DNA from: a virus
Virus record (IMG/VR): IMGVR_UViG_3300020141_000715
Location: 1 to 40,775 of that record
DNA length: 40,775 nt
Direction: 5' to 3' (one strand)
Shown: positions 31,270 to 38,951 of the stretch, piece by piece
Layout: every line of letters starts with the position of its first letter
How positions within the stretch are numbered: position 1 is the first letter of the stretch
Program-made: the position numbers and the translations under genes
Notes under the pieces: model-generated
What the model saw: the letters and a program-made list of their open reading frames with translations, nothing else
Database searches by the model: none
Told to the model about the DNA's origin: nothing

Positions 31270-32742
31270 ATGAGAAACATTAATCCGACACAATCATTCG
31301 TAGATAGAAATAGAGCAGACACCTTACTTGAAAAGTGGGCGCCAGTTCTTGACTATTCATCCGATTCGATTAAGGCAATTGGTAGTGATCAAACTCGCTT
31401 AAATACAGCCATTCTTCTTGAGAACCAAGAACAATACTGTATACAAGAAGCAAATAATAGTGGTGTTTTCGGTGGTGGACAGCAAGCAGGATTTACTCCT
31501 AGCTCTCCAAACTCGAAGGACAGCTATGCTGCTGGGGATGCTCGCTTACCGAAAATCCTTATCCCGATGATCCGTCGTACATTCCCTGAGTTAATCTCCA
31601 ACGACATTGTAGGTGTGCAGCCTATGTCAGGTCCAGTAGGACTTGCATTCGCACTCCGTTATGCGTATCAATCCCAAAACCTTGGTAACGGTATCGATGG
31701 TAGCAATGCTACTACAGGTACAGGTGGTAACTATCCTGGTAACGCTAATGGCGGTACCTATGCTGGTTACAACTCCGGTTCCACTCCAACAGGTGAATTA
31801 GGCTATCAATTCCTTGATACCCGTTTCACAGGTGCAAGTTCATCTTCACTAGTTGGTAGGTCAGGTGTATGGGATTTTGCTGATCAAGATCGTGGCGTTG
31901 CCCAGATCTTATCCGCATTTGAAATTACGGGTAACATTCCACAAGTTGAAGTCAAGTTTGAGAAGACAGCTGTTGAAGCTGGTACTCGTAGACTTGGCGC
32001 TCGCTGGTCCGTTGAACTTGAGCAAGACCTTAAGAACATGAATGGTATTGATATCGATGCTGAAATCACAAACGCTATGTCGTATGAGATTCAAGCTGAA
32101 ATCGACCGTGAAATGATCATGAGAATGATTCAGTCCGCCCTTACCGGTGGTAACTATTCATTCTGGTCCCCTGCTTCTGCTGACGGCCGTTGGCTCGTTG
32201 AGAGAAATAGAGACTTCTATCAAAAGCTTATCATTGAAGCAAACAGAATCGCTGTCCGTAACAGACGCGGTGCTGCTAACTTCATCGTTGCAACTCCAAG
32301 AGTTTGTGCGATCCTTGAAATGCTCCCTGAATTCCAGTGGGTACCTGTTCAAGGCGACGTTTCAACTCAACCAGTTGGCATCGGCAAGGTAGGCTCTGTT
32401 GGTGGAAGATTCACAGTATATCGTGATACACGTACAGAAGTTCAAAACACTGGTACCTATGGTAATCTTGGCTATTCTGGTCAAGTTCCAGCTGGTATCG
32501 AATATGCCCTTCTTGGGTATAAGGGTTCTGAATTCTATGATACAGGTATCATCTACTGCCCATACATTCCAATCATGGTACAGAGAACAATCGGACCGAA
32601 TGACTTCGCTCCACGTGTAGGCTTGCTTACACGTTATGGTGTCGTTGATAATATCTTCGGTGCTAATCTTTATTACCACGTTGTTATTGTTCAGGGTCTT
32701 GGTACTGCGTTTAGCCCAGCTAATCAATCGGTATATTTTTGA
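31270..32742 (+). CDS. 23: Major capsid protein (T4 gp23-like)
   Basis: 490 residues from ATG 31270. TTG 31249 would add seven residues but destroys the use of the GAAAGGA ribosome site. Typical T4-type capsid blocks are RRTFPELISNDIVGVQPMSGPVG, GARWSVELEQDLKNM and RFTVYRDTR followed by YIPIMVQRTIGPNDF. C-I-Q-E-A at 57-61 is the expected maturation site, cut after E60 (E65 in T4). Codon use is visibly richer in C-ending codons than in neighbouring genes, as expected for the most abundant virion protein. A strong terminator follows. Confidence 0.97.
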   Translation: MRNINPTQSFVDRNRADTLLEKWAPVLDYSSDSIKAIGSDQTRLNTAILLENQEQYCIQEANNSGVFGGGQQAGFTPSSPNSKDSYAAGDARLPKILIPMIRRTFPELISNDIVGVQPMSGPVGLAFALRYAYQSQNLGNGIDGSNATTGTGGNYPGNANGGTYAGYNSGSTPTGELGYQFLDTRFTGASSSSLVGRSGVWDFADQDRGVAQILSAFEITGNIPQVEVKFEKTAVEAGTRRLGARWSVELEQDLKNMNGIDIDAEITNAMSYEIQAEIDREMIMRMIQSALTGGNYSFWSPASADGRWLVERNRDFYQKLIIEANRIAVRNRRGAANFIVATPRVCAILEMLPEFQWVPVQGDVSTQPVGIGKVGSVGGRFTVYRDTRTEVQNTGTYGNLGYSGQVPAGIEYALLGYKGSEFYDTGIIYCPYIPIMVQRTIGPNDFAPRVGLLTRYGVVDNIFGANLYYHVVIVQGLGTAFSPANQSVYF

Positions 32743-32788
32743 TATACAACGAGTTAGCTGATCTCTAAAGGGAATCACAAACAACTAA

Positions 32789-32826
32789 GAACCGCAGGGA
32801 ACCGAAGATCCCTGCGGTTCACTTTT
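32789..32826 (+). terminator. Rho-independent terminator after the major capsid gene
   Basis: A perfect 12-bp GC-rich stem (GAACCGCAGGGA with its reverse complement, 8-base loop) ends at 32820 and is followed by ACTTTTG. It lies 46 bases after the capsid stop and separates the capsid gene from the HNH-methyltransferase pair. Confidence 0.9.
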
Positions 32827-32877
32827 GTAATAAAAGAATTATTATTTTTATCAGGTTGATAATATATTCGGTTTGAA

Positions 32878-32883
32878 TAAATA
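32878..32883 (+). promoter_or_regulatory. TAAATA element upstream of the HNH gene
   Basis: TAAATA ends eight bases before ATG 32892, in the AT-rich stretch after the terminator. The spacing is looser than at other late genes. It could give the inserted pair its own late promoter. Confidence 0.4.
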
Positions 32884-32891
32884 ATATTATA

Positions 32892-33659
32892 ATGAGTGGG
32901 TTTAGACGTAATAAGAAGTATACTGATACTGAGAAGCAGGAGATTATTGCTTATGCGCAAGAGCATGGTACATGGACAGTGAAAGAAAGATTTAATGTTT
33001 GGCCTGAGAATGTACGGTATTGGCTCGCGTCAAATAAGGTAAAGCAGGAGATTTCAGAGAAAGGTAAAGAAAGACATCAAAAAACAAAGCTCGATACAGA
33101 GGTACAGCAGAGAAATAAAGAGTATAGAGAATACCGTAAGTCGCAGGGTATAACACCAAAGAAGTGGAAGGAGTGGTATGAAGGGCTGACTGCTGAGGCA
33201 CGTGTAAAGCTTAATGAGAATGTTAAACAGCACAGACACGATAACATGGCACATTATAAGACAAAGGCGAAGTGTAGGTATTTAGATGGTAAAGAAAGGG
33301 GGGTATTTAGAAAGAAGTATAATGAGGATCCTCTATATAAGTTAAGATGTAACATACGTGAACATGTACGGCAAGCTGTAAAATATTCTGATGTATCTCT
33401 CACCCATCCATCAATAAAATATCTTGGTTGCTCAATAGAAGAGTTCAGAGTACACATAGAGAGTCAATTTGTAGAAGGCATGAACTGGAATAATCATGGT
33501 AGAGGTGATCATTGCTGGCATCTAGATCACATTAAACCGCTTGCAATACTTAAGGAAATTTCTAATATGGACCTACTTAAAGAGATTTGTCATCACACAA
33601 ATTATCAACCTCTATGGGAGAAGGATAATCTATCTAAGCAAGCAAAATATGAAGAATAA
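32892..33659 (+). CDS. HNH endonuclease with N-terminal helix-turn-helix
   Basis: 255 residues. The N-terminus (about 10-45, EIIAYAQEHGTWTVKERF and NVRYWL) reads as a homeodomain-like helix-turn-helix. The C-terminal half has YLGCSIEEFRVHIESQF, GMNWNNHG, WHLDHIKPLA (H-x-D-H) and HHTNYQPLWEKDN, the pattern of a phage HNH nuclease whose last block carries the metal-binding Asn/His. The middle is Lys/Arg-rich. Frequent GAG and AAG codons contrast with the GAA/AAA preference around it, suggesting recent acquisition. It overlaps the methyltransferase gene by 11 bases. It could be a homing nuclease or a restriction partner. Confidence 0.87.
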   Translation: MSGFRRNKKYTDTEKQEIIAYAQEHGTWTVKERFNVWPENVRYWLASNKVKQEISEKGKERHQKTKLDTEVQQRNKEYREYRKSQGITPKKWKEWYEGLTAEARVKLNENVKQHRHDNMAHYKTKAKCRYLDGKERGVFRKKYNEDPLYKLRCNIREHVRQAVKYSDVSLTHPSIKYLGCSIEEFRVHIESQFVEGMNWNNHGRGDHCWHLDHIKPLAILKEISNMDLLKEICHHTNYQPLWEKDNLSKQAKYEE

Positions 33660-34587
33660 GGATCTTATAGATGCTGTAGTTGAATATGCAAGTAAAAATA
33701 CTGTAGCGGAGTGTGCGGAGCTATTTGAGGGCGTTGTATCGTTGAATACTATTTACAAGTGGCTGCGAGATAGTAAGTATCTCACTTACGCTTATACCCA
33801 CGATCAATGCAGACACGAGATAGAGTTATATAAGTTACGCGAAGCAAGATATACGTGTAGTATAGGAGCGAATCGTTTAGTTCATACGTTTCAACCACAC
33901 TTCTTCGATGTAGAGAGAGAATTGTGGCAGAGTAATATAATACAACAGAAGCTTATAAAGAATAGAAGAAAATATTTACATAAAGACAAACTAACGGATC
34001 GTGAGATTTTAAGAGGATTTAAAATCTCAGGTATACACACCGGGTATTCACACTTCTCTCCACTATGGCTTAAGAAGTATACACAAGAAGAGGAGGTATC
34101 GTGTATATATGATCCATGTGGAGGTTGGGGTCATAGGTTAATAGGTGCTTATCTTTCTGATATTAATTATATATATAATGATATGTGGAGTAAGACGTTT
34201 GAAGGTAGTACTAATATAGCTAAGTTTATTGATTACAAGTGTACTCTATATAACCATGACTGTACAAAATTTATACCACCGGAAACCTACGATTGTGTAT
34301 TTACGTGTCCTCCTTATTATAATGTAGAGAGCTACAACGGTAAGCGATTTAAGGATATTGAAGATTACAATAACTTTGTACGTATAATGCTAGTAAATAG
34401 TATTAAACCATCTGTTACGAGAGTTGGGATAGTTATCAATGATACATACGAACAAGCTATAAACGATAACATGGATAGCAGTTTTAAATTAGCAAGTAGA
34501 GTCGTTTTAGGTACATCAGCTGCTGTATCGCATTTTAATAAGTCAACATCCACTAAAAAGGAAGTACTTTTAAAGTATCAACGATAA
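33649..34587 (+). CDS. DNA methyltransferase-like protein with N-terminal helix-turn-helix
   Basis: 312 residues from ATG 33649; the longer frame from 33541 lies inside the HNH gene. YDPCGGWGHRLIGAYLS is the SAM-binding motif (D-P-x-x-G-x-G type), and FTCPPYYNVESYNG supplies motif IV with C-P-P-Y-Y, as in N6-adenine or N4-cytosine methyltransferases. The N-terminal 40 residues (AVVEYASKNTVAECAELF and IYKWL) look like a helix-turn-helix resembling that of the HNH protein. Base specificity cannot be told. It shares a transcript with the nuclease gene. Confidence 0.82.
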   Translation: MKNKDLIDAVVEYASKNTVAECAELFEGVVSLNTIYKWLRDSKYLTYAYTHDQCRHEIELYKLREARYTCSIGANRLVHTFQPHFFDVERELWQSNIIQQKLIKNRRKYLHKDKLTDREILRGFKISGIHTGYSHFSPLWLKKYTQEEEVSCIYDPCGGWGHRLIGAYLSDINYIYNDMWSKTFEGSTNIAKFIDYKCTLYNHDCTKFIPPETYDCVFTCPPYYNVESYNGKRFKDIEDYNNFVRIMLVNSIKPSVTRVGIVINDTYEQAINDNMDSSFKLASRVVLGTSAAVSHFNKSTSTKKEVLLKYQR

Positions 34588-34620
34588 GTTTAATTTTTGA
34601 TAAAATCTAACCTTGGAGAA

Positions 34621-34626
34621 TAAATA
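34621..34626 (+). promoter_or_regulatory. T4-type late promoter element (AATAAATA) upstream of the 34632 gene
   Basis: TAAATA ends five bases before ATG 34632, the same spacing as at most other late genes here. GGAG further upstream (34615-34618) is too distant to be its ribosome site. Confidence 0.58.
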
Positions 34627-34631
34627 TTAAT

Positions 34632-35057
34632 ATGGCAGTCATCGGATTTAACAATCAGGCATTATCAGCATTTGGAGATAGCCCAGCTAACTTAAGCTGG
34701 TCTTTATCGAGTTCTGGTGAATATAAACTAGTAGAACTATTAACAGTAGGTACAGCAGGAACAACACCTGAACTTAGCTCAAAACGAGTACGTGGTATCG
34801 CGTTTAACACTCTACTCTCTTCTGCTGTATCACCCGCATCAGGTACAGGTTCATTCGCAACATTATCTGCATTCTCTGGTACTACATTCAGAGTAGATCG
34901 TGCTTATAACGGTGAGACAATGGCTCTATTGTTTACTGACGAGTCTTCATCACTCTTTACCGTACTTACCGGGACAACACAACAATCACTTACAGCAAAC
35001 GGATTTGATACTTCATTCCCTGAAATTAAAAGACTCTGGCTCTTAGGTTATCGTTAA
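34632..35057 (+). CDS. Small Ser/Thr-rich protein, probably virion-associated
   Basis: 141 residues, not recognised. It is rich in Ser, Thr, Gly and Ala, with short beta-type segments and no Cys. The composition resembles head-decoration or fibre proteins. A late element precedes it and a strong bidirectional terminator follows 16 bases after the stop, so it is transcribed alone or as the last gene of the late operon. A 6-bp GC-rich hairpin (34683-34700) lies near its start. The virion role is inferred from promoter and composition. Confidence 0.7.
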   Translation: MAVIGFNNQALSAFGDSPANLSWSLSSSGEYKLVELLTVGTAGTTPELSSKRVRGIAFNTLLSSAVSPASGTGSFATLSAFSGTTFRVDRAYNGETMALLFTDESSSLFTVLTGTTQQSLTANGFDTSFPEIKRLWLLGYR

Positions 35058-35072
35058 TATAACATCTTAAAT

Positions 35073-35111
35073 AAAAAAAAAGCCTAGTATTAAGTTACTA
35101 GGCTTTTTTTT
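35073..35111. terminator. Bidirectional rho-independent terminator
   Basis: AGCCTAGTA (35081-35089), a six-base loop and TACTAGGCT (35096-35104) are flanked by eight A on the left and seven further T on the right. It therefore works on both strands, and it sits between the rightward 34632 gene and the leftward tail-protein operon. Confidence 0.93.
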
Positions 35112-35133
35112 ATTGGTATAAGTTATACTATAC

Positions 35134-35478
35134 TTATATAGTTGTTTCTTCATATACAGGCAATAACGCTTGCATTTCTTCTGTAGTCAATTCTTGTACA
35201 TCAGTAAGAAATCCTTGTTCATATGCTTCAAGTAGTCTAAGTGACCAGAGAGCTGTGTATGCTTTTCTTCCGTCAGTAAGATCTGTGAGGGAAGCTGTTT
35301 CTGGGAATCTTAAAGCTCTAAGCCTTGTATGTTCGCTATCATCCCAGCCGCAAGCAATTGTTTTGACTGTTAATAATCCATCAGTAGCTTCTTCACCAAA
35401 TTGTTCTGTGAAGATTGATAATTGTTCTACGATACTTTCTGGGAAAGCGAATGTTCTAAATGTTGTTGAGTATTTCAT
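35134..35478 (-). CDS. Small acidic protein at the end of the tail operon, unknown
   Basis: 114 residues, not recognised. It is acidic, with a Leu/Glu-rich C-terminal half (WSLRLLEAYEQGFLTDVQE and TTEEMQALLPVYEE) predicted helical. As the last gene of the fibre operon it could be an assembly chaperone like the small proteins encoded after tail-fibre genes in T4-like phages; this is inference from position only. Its stop lies 22 bases from the bidirectional terminator. Confidence 0.7.
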   Translation of the reverse strand: MKYSTTFRTFAFPESIVEQLSIFTEQFGEEATDGLLTVKTIACGWDDSEHTRLRALRFPETASLTDLTDGRKAYTALWSLRLLEAYEQGFLTDVQELTTEEMQALLPVYEETTI

Positions 35479-35508
35479 GTGTTTATTTTAGTTTATTAAT
35501 TATATATT

Positions 35509-36363
35509 TCAATATGGTAAGTTTAAACCTGTACCAATAGTTTGTCTGAACAATTGTTTGAATAAGTTTGATGTACTTAATCCTAATGTTTTTCTGAATA
35601 TAACAGCGAAAGCCGCTGTATCTGCTCTAGTTGCTGTTGTTCCATATGTATTAAATAAGAAGCTATTAGTACCTGTTGTAAGATATGGCAGTACCCCTGT
35701 ACCTTCTTGAGTATTACCTGTAGAGTTATTTTGCTGAATAAAATAGTTTCCATTAACAGGGTCATATATATTGTTTGTTTGACCAAAATAATAATTATAA
35801 CCTGACGGTGTAGGGTTTGGTGTTATTCTTGTATATTTTTGAGCAAAAGATGGGGTAAGACCACTACTTCTTATTATGGTTTGACCATTTGGTTGAAATA
35901 AAGACAAAGCTAACTTTGCCGTAGAATCATTTAGAGTACCAGCACTATTTAATGTAACCAATAAAGTAAATGGAAGTATATTTGTTGATCTAAAAACACC
36001 ACATAAAGAAGCCTGTGACCACCCAGTTGTTGTTACAGGTATATCTACTCTTTTATAATTTACTACTTGATCAAAGAATATACCCGATCCATCACTACTC
36101 CATACAGGGCTATTTGTCATAGTACCATTATAAGTACCTAATCCTCCTAAACTATAAACAGTAGATCCAGTACCAGCATTATGGATACTTCTCATTGGCC
36201 AGCAAACCATAGTATTCCATAGACCTAATTTCTTTGTTCCTATAATAAATTTATTAATCTGTTTTAGATTTTCTGGTAAAATAGTTTTACCGCTACCAGC
36301 TTTTACTCTAGCGGCAAATGCTATAGTGTCTACATCTAATCCGTATGTTCTTGTTCTTGGCAT
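35509..36363 (-). CDS. Tail-fibre/adhesin-like protein, paralogue A
   Basis: 284 residues. It begins with the family block RTYGLDVDTIAFAARV, continues with INKFIIGTKKLGLWNTMVCW and PMRSIHNAGTGS, and has GGLGTYNGTMTNSPVWSSDG, the start of a jelly-roll/LamG-like segment. The end (LFRQTIGTGLNLPY) is the family C-terminal motif. It is closest to paralogue E (38937) in the PMR...GTGS and YNGT blocks. No catalytic motif. It is probably a receptor-binding or virion surface protein. Confidence 0.75.
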   Translation of the reverse strand: MPRTRTYGLDVDTIAFAARVKAGSGKTILPENLKQINKFIIGTKKLGLWNTMVCWPMRSIHNAGTGSTVYSLGGLGTYNGTMTNSPVWSSDGSGIFFDQVVNYKRVDIPVTTTGWSQASLCGVFRSTNILPFTLLVTLNSAGTLNDSTAKLALSLFQPNGQTIIRSSGLTPSFAQKYTRITPNPTPSGYNYYFGQTNNIYDPVNGNYFIQQNNSTGNTQEGTGVLPYLTTGTNSFLFNTYGTTATRADTAAFAVIFRKTLGLSTSNLFKQLFRQTIGTGLNLPY

Positions 36364-36379
36364 ATTATGGTAATCCTAA
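36361..36379 (-). repeat. Junction repeat between paralogues B and A
   Basis: The 19-base sequence CATATTATGGTAATCCTAA (plus-strand reading) occurs identically here, at 37199 and at 38933. It encodes the end of one paralogue (G-L-P-stop) and the start codon of the next, and contains an AGGA ribosome site on the minus strand. Confidence 0.85.
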
Positions 36380-37201
36380 TCCTTTCCCGATTGTTTCTTT
36401 TACTAATCTTTGTAGAGATACAAAGTCTATATAATCTAAAGATACTATAACAAAAGATTGTGTACCTACCCAGCCAACACCAAAGTTACCCACGCCACAC
36501 GATGGTGTAGCAGCACCACCCCATCTTCCACATATTTGTATACGGTCGAAGATTTGATTATTCCTAACAGTAACGCTGGTTGTAGTAGATCCATTTAAGT
36601 AATGTTGTGTACCACCACTAAATAATCTACCTCCTTGAAATCTAATTGTTTGATTATTAATTGCTGTGGTATTAGCTCCAATTGATGATTGAATACCTTC
36701 TATTATCCACGAGTTTCCATTAGTACTTGGACTAACTATACTAAATCCATTAACAGAGTAATTATTTGTACTTATAGATAATTGGTAATTATATCCATTT
36801 GTATAGCCTGGTTGTGGACTTATAGAATTTACAGCAGACGCTATAGAAAGCTCAGATGTCTGAATTGTTTTTCCTAATAAAGCAGTTATGTAATTTGTAC
36901 CACTAAAGGTTATACCACTTAATCCCCATGTGGGTGAATTAACAAGCGTTCCATTTATATTATTTTCTCCACCTAAACTATTTATAGTAGACCCAACACC
37001 TATATTATGTTGACTTCTCATTAAAAAACAAACACTATTATGCCATATTCCCAAATCCTTTAATCCTATAACAAAATTATCAATATCTACAGCATCTACA
37101 TTTGCTATATTGTTAAGACCATTTAATTGTCTATAAGTATTAACTCTATTGAGATAGCGTTTAGTATCTATGTCAAAAGTATATTTTCTGGTAGTTGGCA
37201 T
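36365..37201 (-). CDS. Tail-fibre/adhesin-like protein, paralogue B
   Basis: 278 residues. Same plan as its neighbours: RKYTFDIDTKRYLNRV at the N-terminus, IDNFVIGLKDLGIWHNSVCF, then LMRSQHNIGVGSTINSLGG, then NGTLVNSPTWGLSGITFSG, ending in RLVKETIGKGLGLP. It is closest to paralogue C (37203), sharing RSQHNIG and SPTWGLSGI-type blocks. The central 150 residues are Asn/Ser/Gly-rich and differ from the others, as expected for a variable binding region. It starts from an AGGA site within the previous gene's last codons. Confidence 0.75.
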   Translation of the reverse strand: MPTTRKYTFDIDTKRYLNRVNTYRQLNGLNNIANVDAVDIDNFVIGLKDLGIWHNSVCFLMRSQHNIGVGSTINSLGGENNINGTLVNSPTWGLSGITFSGTNYITALLGKTIQTSELSIASAVNSISPQPGYTNGYNYQLSISTNNYSVNGFSIVSPSTNGNSWIIEGIQSSIGANTTAINNQTIRFQGGRLFSGGTQHYLNGSTTTSVTVRNNQIFDRIQICGRWGGAATPSCGVGNFGVGWVGTQSFVIVSLDYIDFVSLQRLVKETIGKGLGLP

Positions 37202-37217
37202 ATTATGGTAATCCTAA
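37199..37217 (-). repeat. Junction repeat between paralogues C and B
   Basis: Second identical copy of CATATTATGGTAATCCTAA. The stop of C and the ATG of B are one base apart within it. Confidence 0.85.
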
Positions 37218-38051
37218 GCTTTTGCCGATTGTTGTTTTAATTAAAGCGTATACATTTAAGTATTCGGCAGGTGATATTGCTCTATTTGCTATCATCATTA
37301 AAGACATAGTACCTTGAAAAAAATCAGTTCCTGCTCCTAATCCATTTCTCGCTCCGATACCCATTGTGTCAAAAGTGTTATTAAAAAAAGAAGGCAGAAG
37401 AATACTACCTGTATTTGTAGTTGTATTAATTGAACCACTCATACCAGAAGCTAAAGCTCCACCAAAGGATACATAATTAACATGCATTGCTGCTGTATTA
37501 AAAGATCCATAACTTCTAGATCCCGAACCCGTAGGATCAGAAGCTGACGCAAAAGTTGCAAATAATGTATTAGAACTAGTTCCCATATAACTATGTGACT
37601 GGACATTTATACGTAATCCTCTAGTGTTAGCTGTGACTCCATCATTAGCTAATAAAGCTCTAGCTGTTGTAGTAAAATCTGGCTGATGTACACATATCAT
37701 ACTAAATCCAGCAACCACAGGACTATTTAAAAAATTAGGTATTCTTATATACTGTGAACTAGCAGCAGTGAAGTTGATGCCAGACAATCCCCACGATGGA
37801 CCATTTATCATAATACCATCAAACTTTCCTATACCTCCAAATGACAATACATTAGCACCAGAACCTATATTATGTTGACTTCTAAGAGGATAAACAATAA
37901 TGTTTTGTAGTAAATTTAATTGTTTTAATCCTTTAATAAAATTATCAATATCTGCTACATCAGACGAATTTAATTCTCTACCATAAGAATATAATCTTCT
38001 TAGATATTGTCTTGTCTCAGTTTGGAGACCATATGATTTAGAATTTATCAT
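37203..38051 (-). CDS. Tail-fibre/adhesin-like protein, paralogue C
   Basis: 282 residues. KSYGLQTETRQYLRRLYSYG opens the family block, followed by IDNFIKGLKQLNLLQNIIVY, PLRSQHNIGSGANVLSFGG and SWGLSGINFTAASSQYIRI. Near the C-terminus, FFQGTMSLMMIANRAISPAEYLNVY is a typical final strand-helix of LamG-like lectin domains, and the end is TTIGKSLGLP. The ATG overlaps the end of paralogue D (ATGA). A sugar-binding role is inferred from the fold-like pattern only. Confidence 0.77.
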   Translation of the reverse strand: MINSKSYGLQTETRQYLRRLYSYGRELNSSDVADIDNFIKGLKQLNLLQNIIVYPLRSQHNIGSGANVLSFGGIGKFDGIMINGPSWGLSGINFTAASSQYIRIPNFLNSPVVAGFSMICVHQPDFTTTARALLANDGVTANTRGLRINVQSHSYMGTSSNTLFATFASASDPTGSGSRSYGSFNTAAMHVNYVSFGGALASGMSGSINTTTNTGSILLPSFFNNTFDTMGIGARNGLGAGTDFFQGTMSLMMIANRAISPAEYLNVYALIKTTIGKSLGLP

Positions 38052-38935
38052 AGTGAAAATCTACTTTTGTAGGAATTAAATGTTTGTAATATTTCAGTGT
38101 CAGATAATACTCTATTATAATGTAATATAGGACCGATATATCCATCAAAAAATCTTCTAGGTTCAGAAGTTGATTCGACTCCACCTATTATTAAATTATT
38201 GGTATTAGCATTTCCGTAATTAACTGCGGTAACTGTACCATCCAAAATACCATTTAGATAAAATTTTATAGTGCTTAACCTTTTGCTATATGTAAAACCT
38301 CCAAAATACCAACGATTTAAATTTAAGATAGTTGTAGCTTGCCTTATAGGATTTACAGGAAAATTAGCAAATTGGTTGAATGCTAATTTTCCTGTAGTAC
38401 TTGTACATAATCCCATATCTATCTGATTGCCACTGTAAGCATTTCCAAAAATAGGCTGAAAGCCTGAATTATTGTTTTCTGTAGAATTAAAACTTTTACA
38501 TCTAAATACAGCAAATCTCGAATATTCTTGAGAAGATAATGTAGGAGTTATTGCAGCGATTGTTGAATTTCTATACAAAGGAAGAGTAGATGTTTTATAT
38601 AAAAAAGAAGGTGTGTTGAATTCTATGCTATATTCTGGCACAGTTAAAGTTAAATGCTTAATGAATGAAGTGTTGGAAAATATATCATTAAATGATGATC
38701 CAGTCCAACTATCTGGAAGAGCAGGATCGGCTAATATTGTTAATCCACTTAATGTTATACCAAATCTACTCAACAGCGTATTACCTGTTAGTAGTATAAA
38801 TTTATTTGCAGCTTTCTGTTTAATAGCATAATCATTTACTGTGGTTGTAGCAGTAGACGACACAATGCCACTATCATCACAGGCTTTTAAATAGGCTTTT
38901 GTTTCTTTTTCTAAATTGTAATATCTTTTTGCCAT
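38048..38935 (-). CDS. Tail-fibre/adhesin-like protein, divergent paralogue D (LamG-like)
   Basis: 295 residues, the most divergent member. It shares the opening (RYYNLEKETKAYLKACDDSG) and a final LamG-like block (FYLNGILDGTV, NNLIIGGVES, FFDGYIGPILHYNRVLSDTEI), the hallmark of concanavalin A-like lectin domains. It lacks the RSQHN block and the GLGLP ending, finishing in TFNSYKSRFSL. A perfect 16-bp inverted repeat lies inside (38354-38396). Confidence 0.77.
   Translation of the reverse strand: MAKRYYNLEKETKAYLKACDDSGIVSSTATTTVNDYAIKQKAANKFILLTGNTLLSRFGITLSGLTILADPALPDSWTGSSFNDIFSNTSFIKHLTLTVPEYSIEFNTPSFLYKTSTLPLYRNSTIAAITPTLSSQEYSRFAVFRCKSFNSTENNNSGFQPIFGNAYSGNQIDMGLCTSTTGKLAFNQFANFPVNPIRQATTILNLNRWYFGGFTYSKRLSTIKFYLNGILDGTVTAVNYGNANTNNLIIGGVESTSEPRRFFDGYIGPILHYNRVLSDTEILQTFNSYKSRFSL
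38354..38396. repeat. Perfect 16-bp inverted repeat, 11-base loop, inside paralogue D
   Basis: TACAGGAAAATTAGCA at 38354-38369 and its exact reverse complement at 38381-38396 flank an 11-base loop. It lies in the middle of the coding sequence, in the region encoding KLAFNQFANFPVNPI. No U-run follows on either strand. It is the longest such structure in the window. Confidence 0.88.
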
Positions 38936-38951
38936 ATTATGGTAATCCTAA
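38933..38951 (-). repeat. Junction repeat between paralogues E and D
   Basis: Third identical copy of CATATTATGGTAATCCTAA, containing the stop of E and the ATG of D. Confidence 0.85.

Noticed and set aside
33541-33648. Longer frame for the methyltransferase starting inside the HNH gene
   Set aside because: The added 36 residues coincide with the conserved HNH coding region in another frame; ATG 33649 begins the helix-turn-helix.
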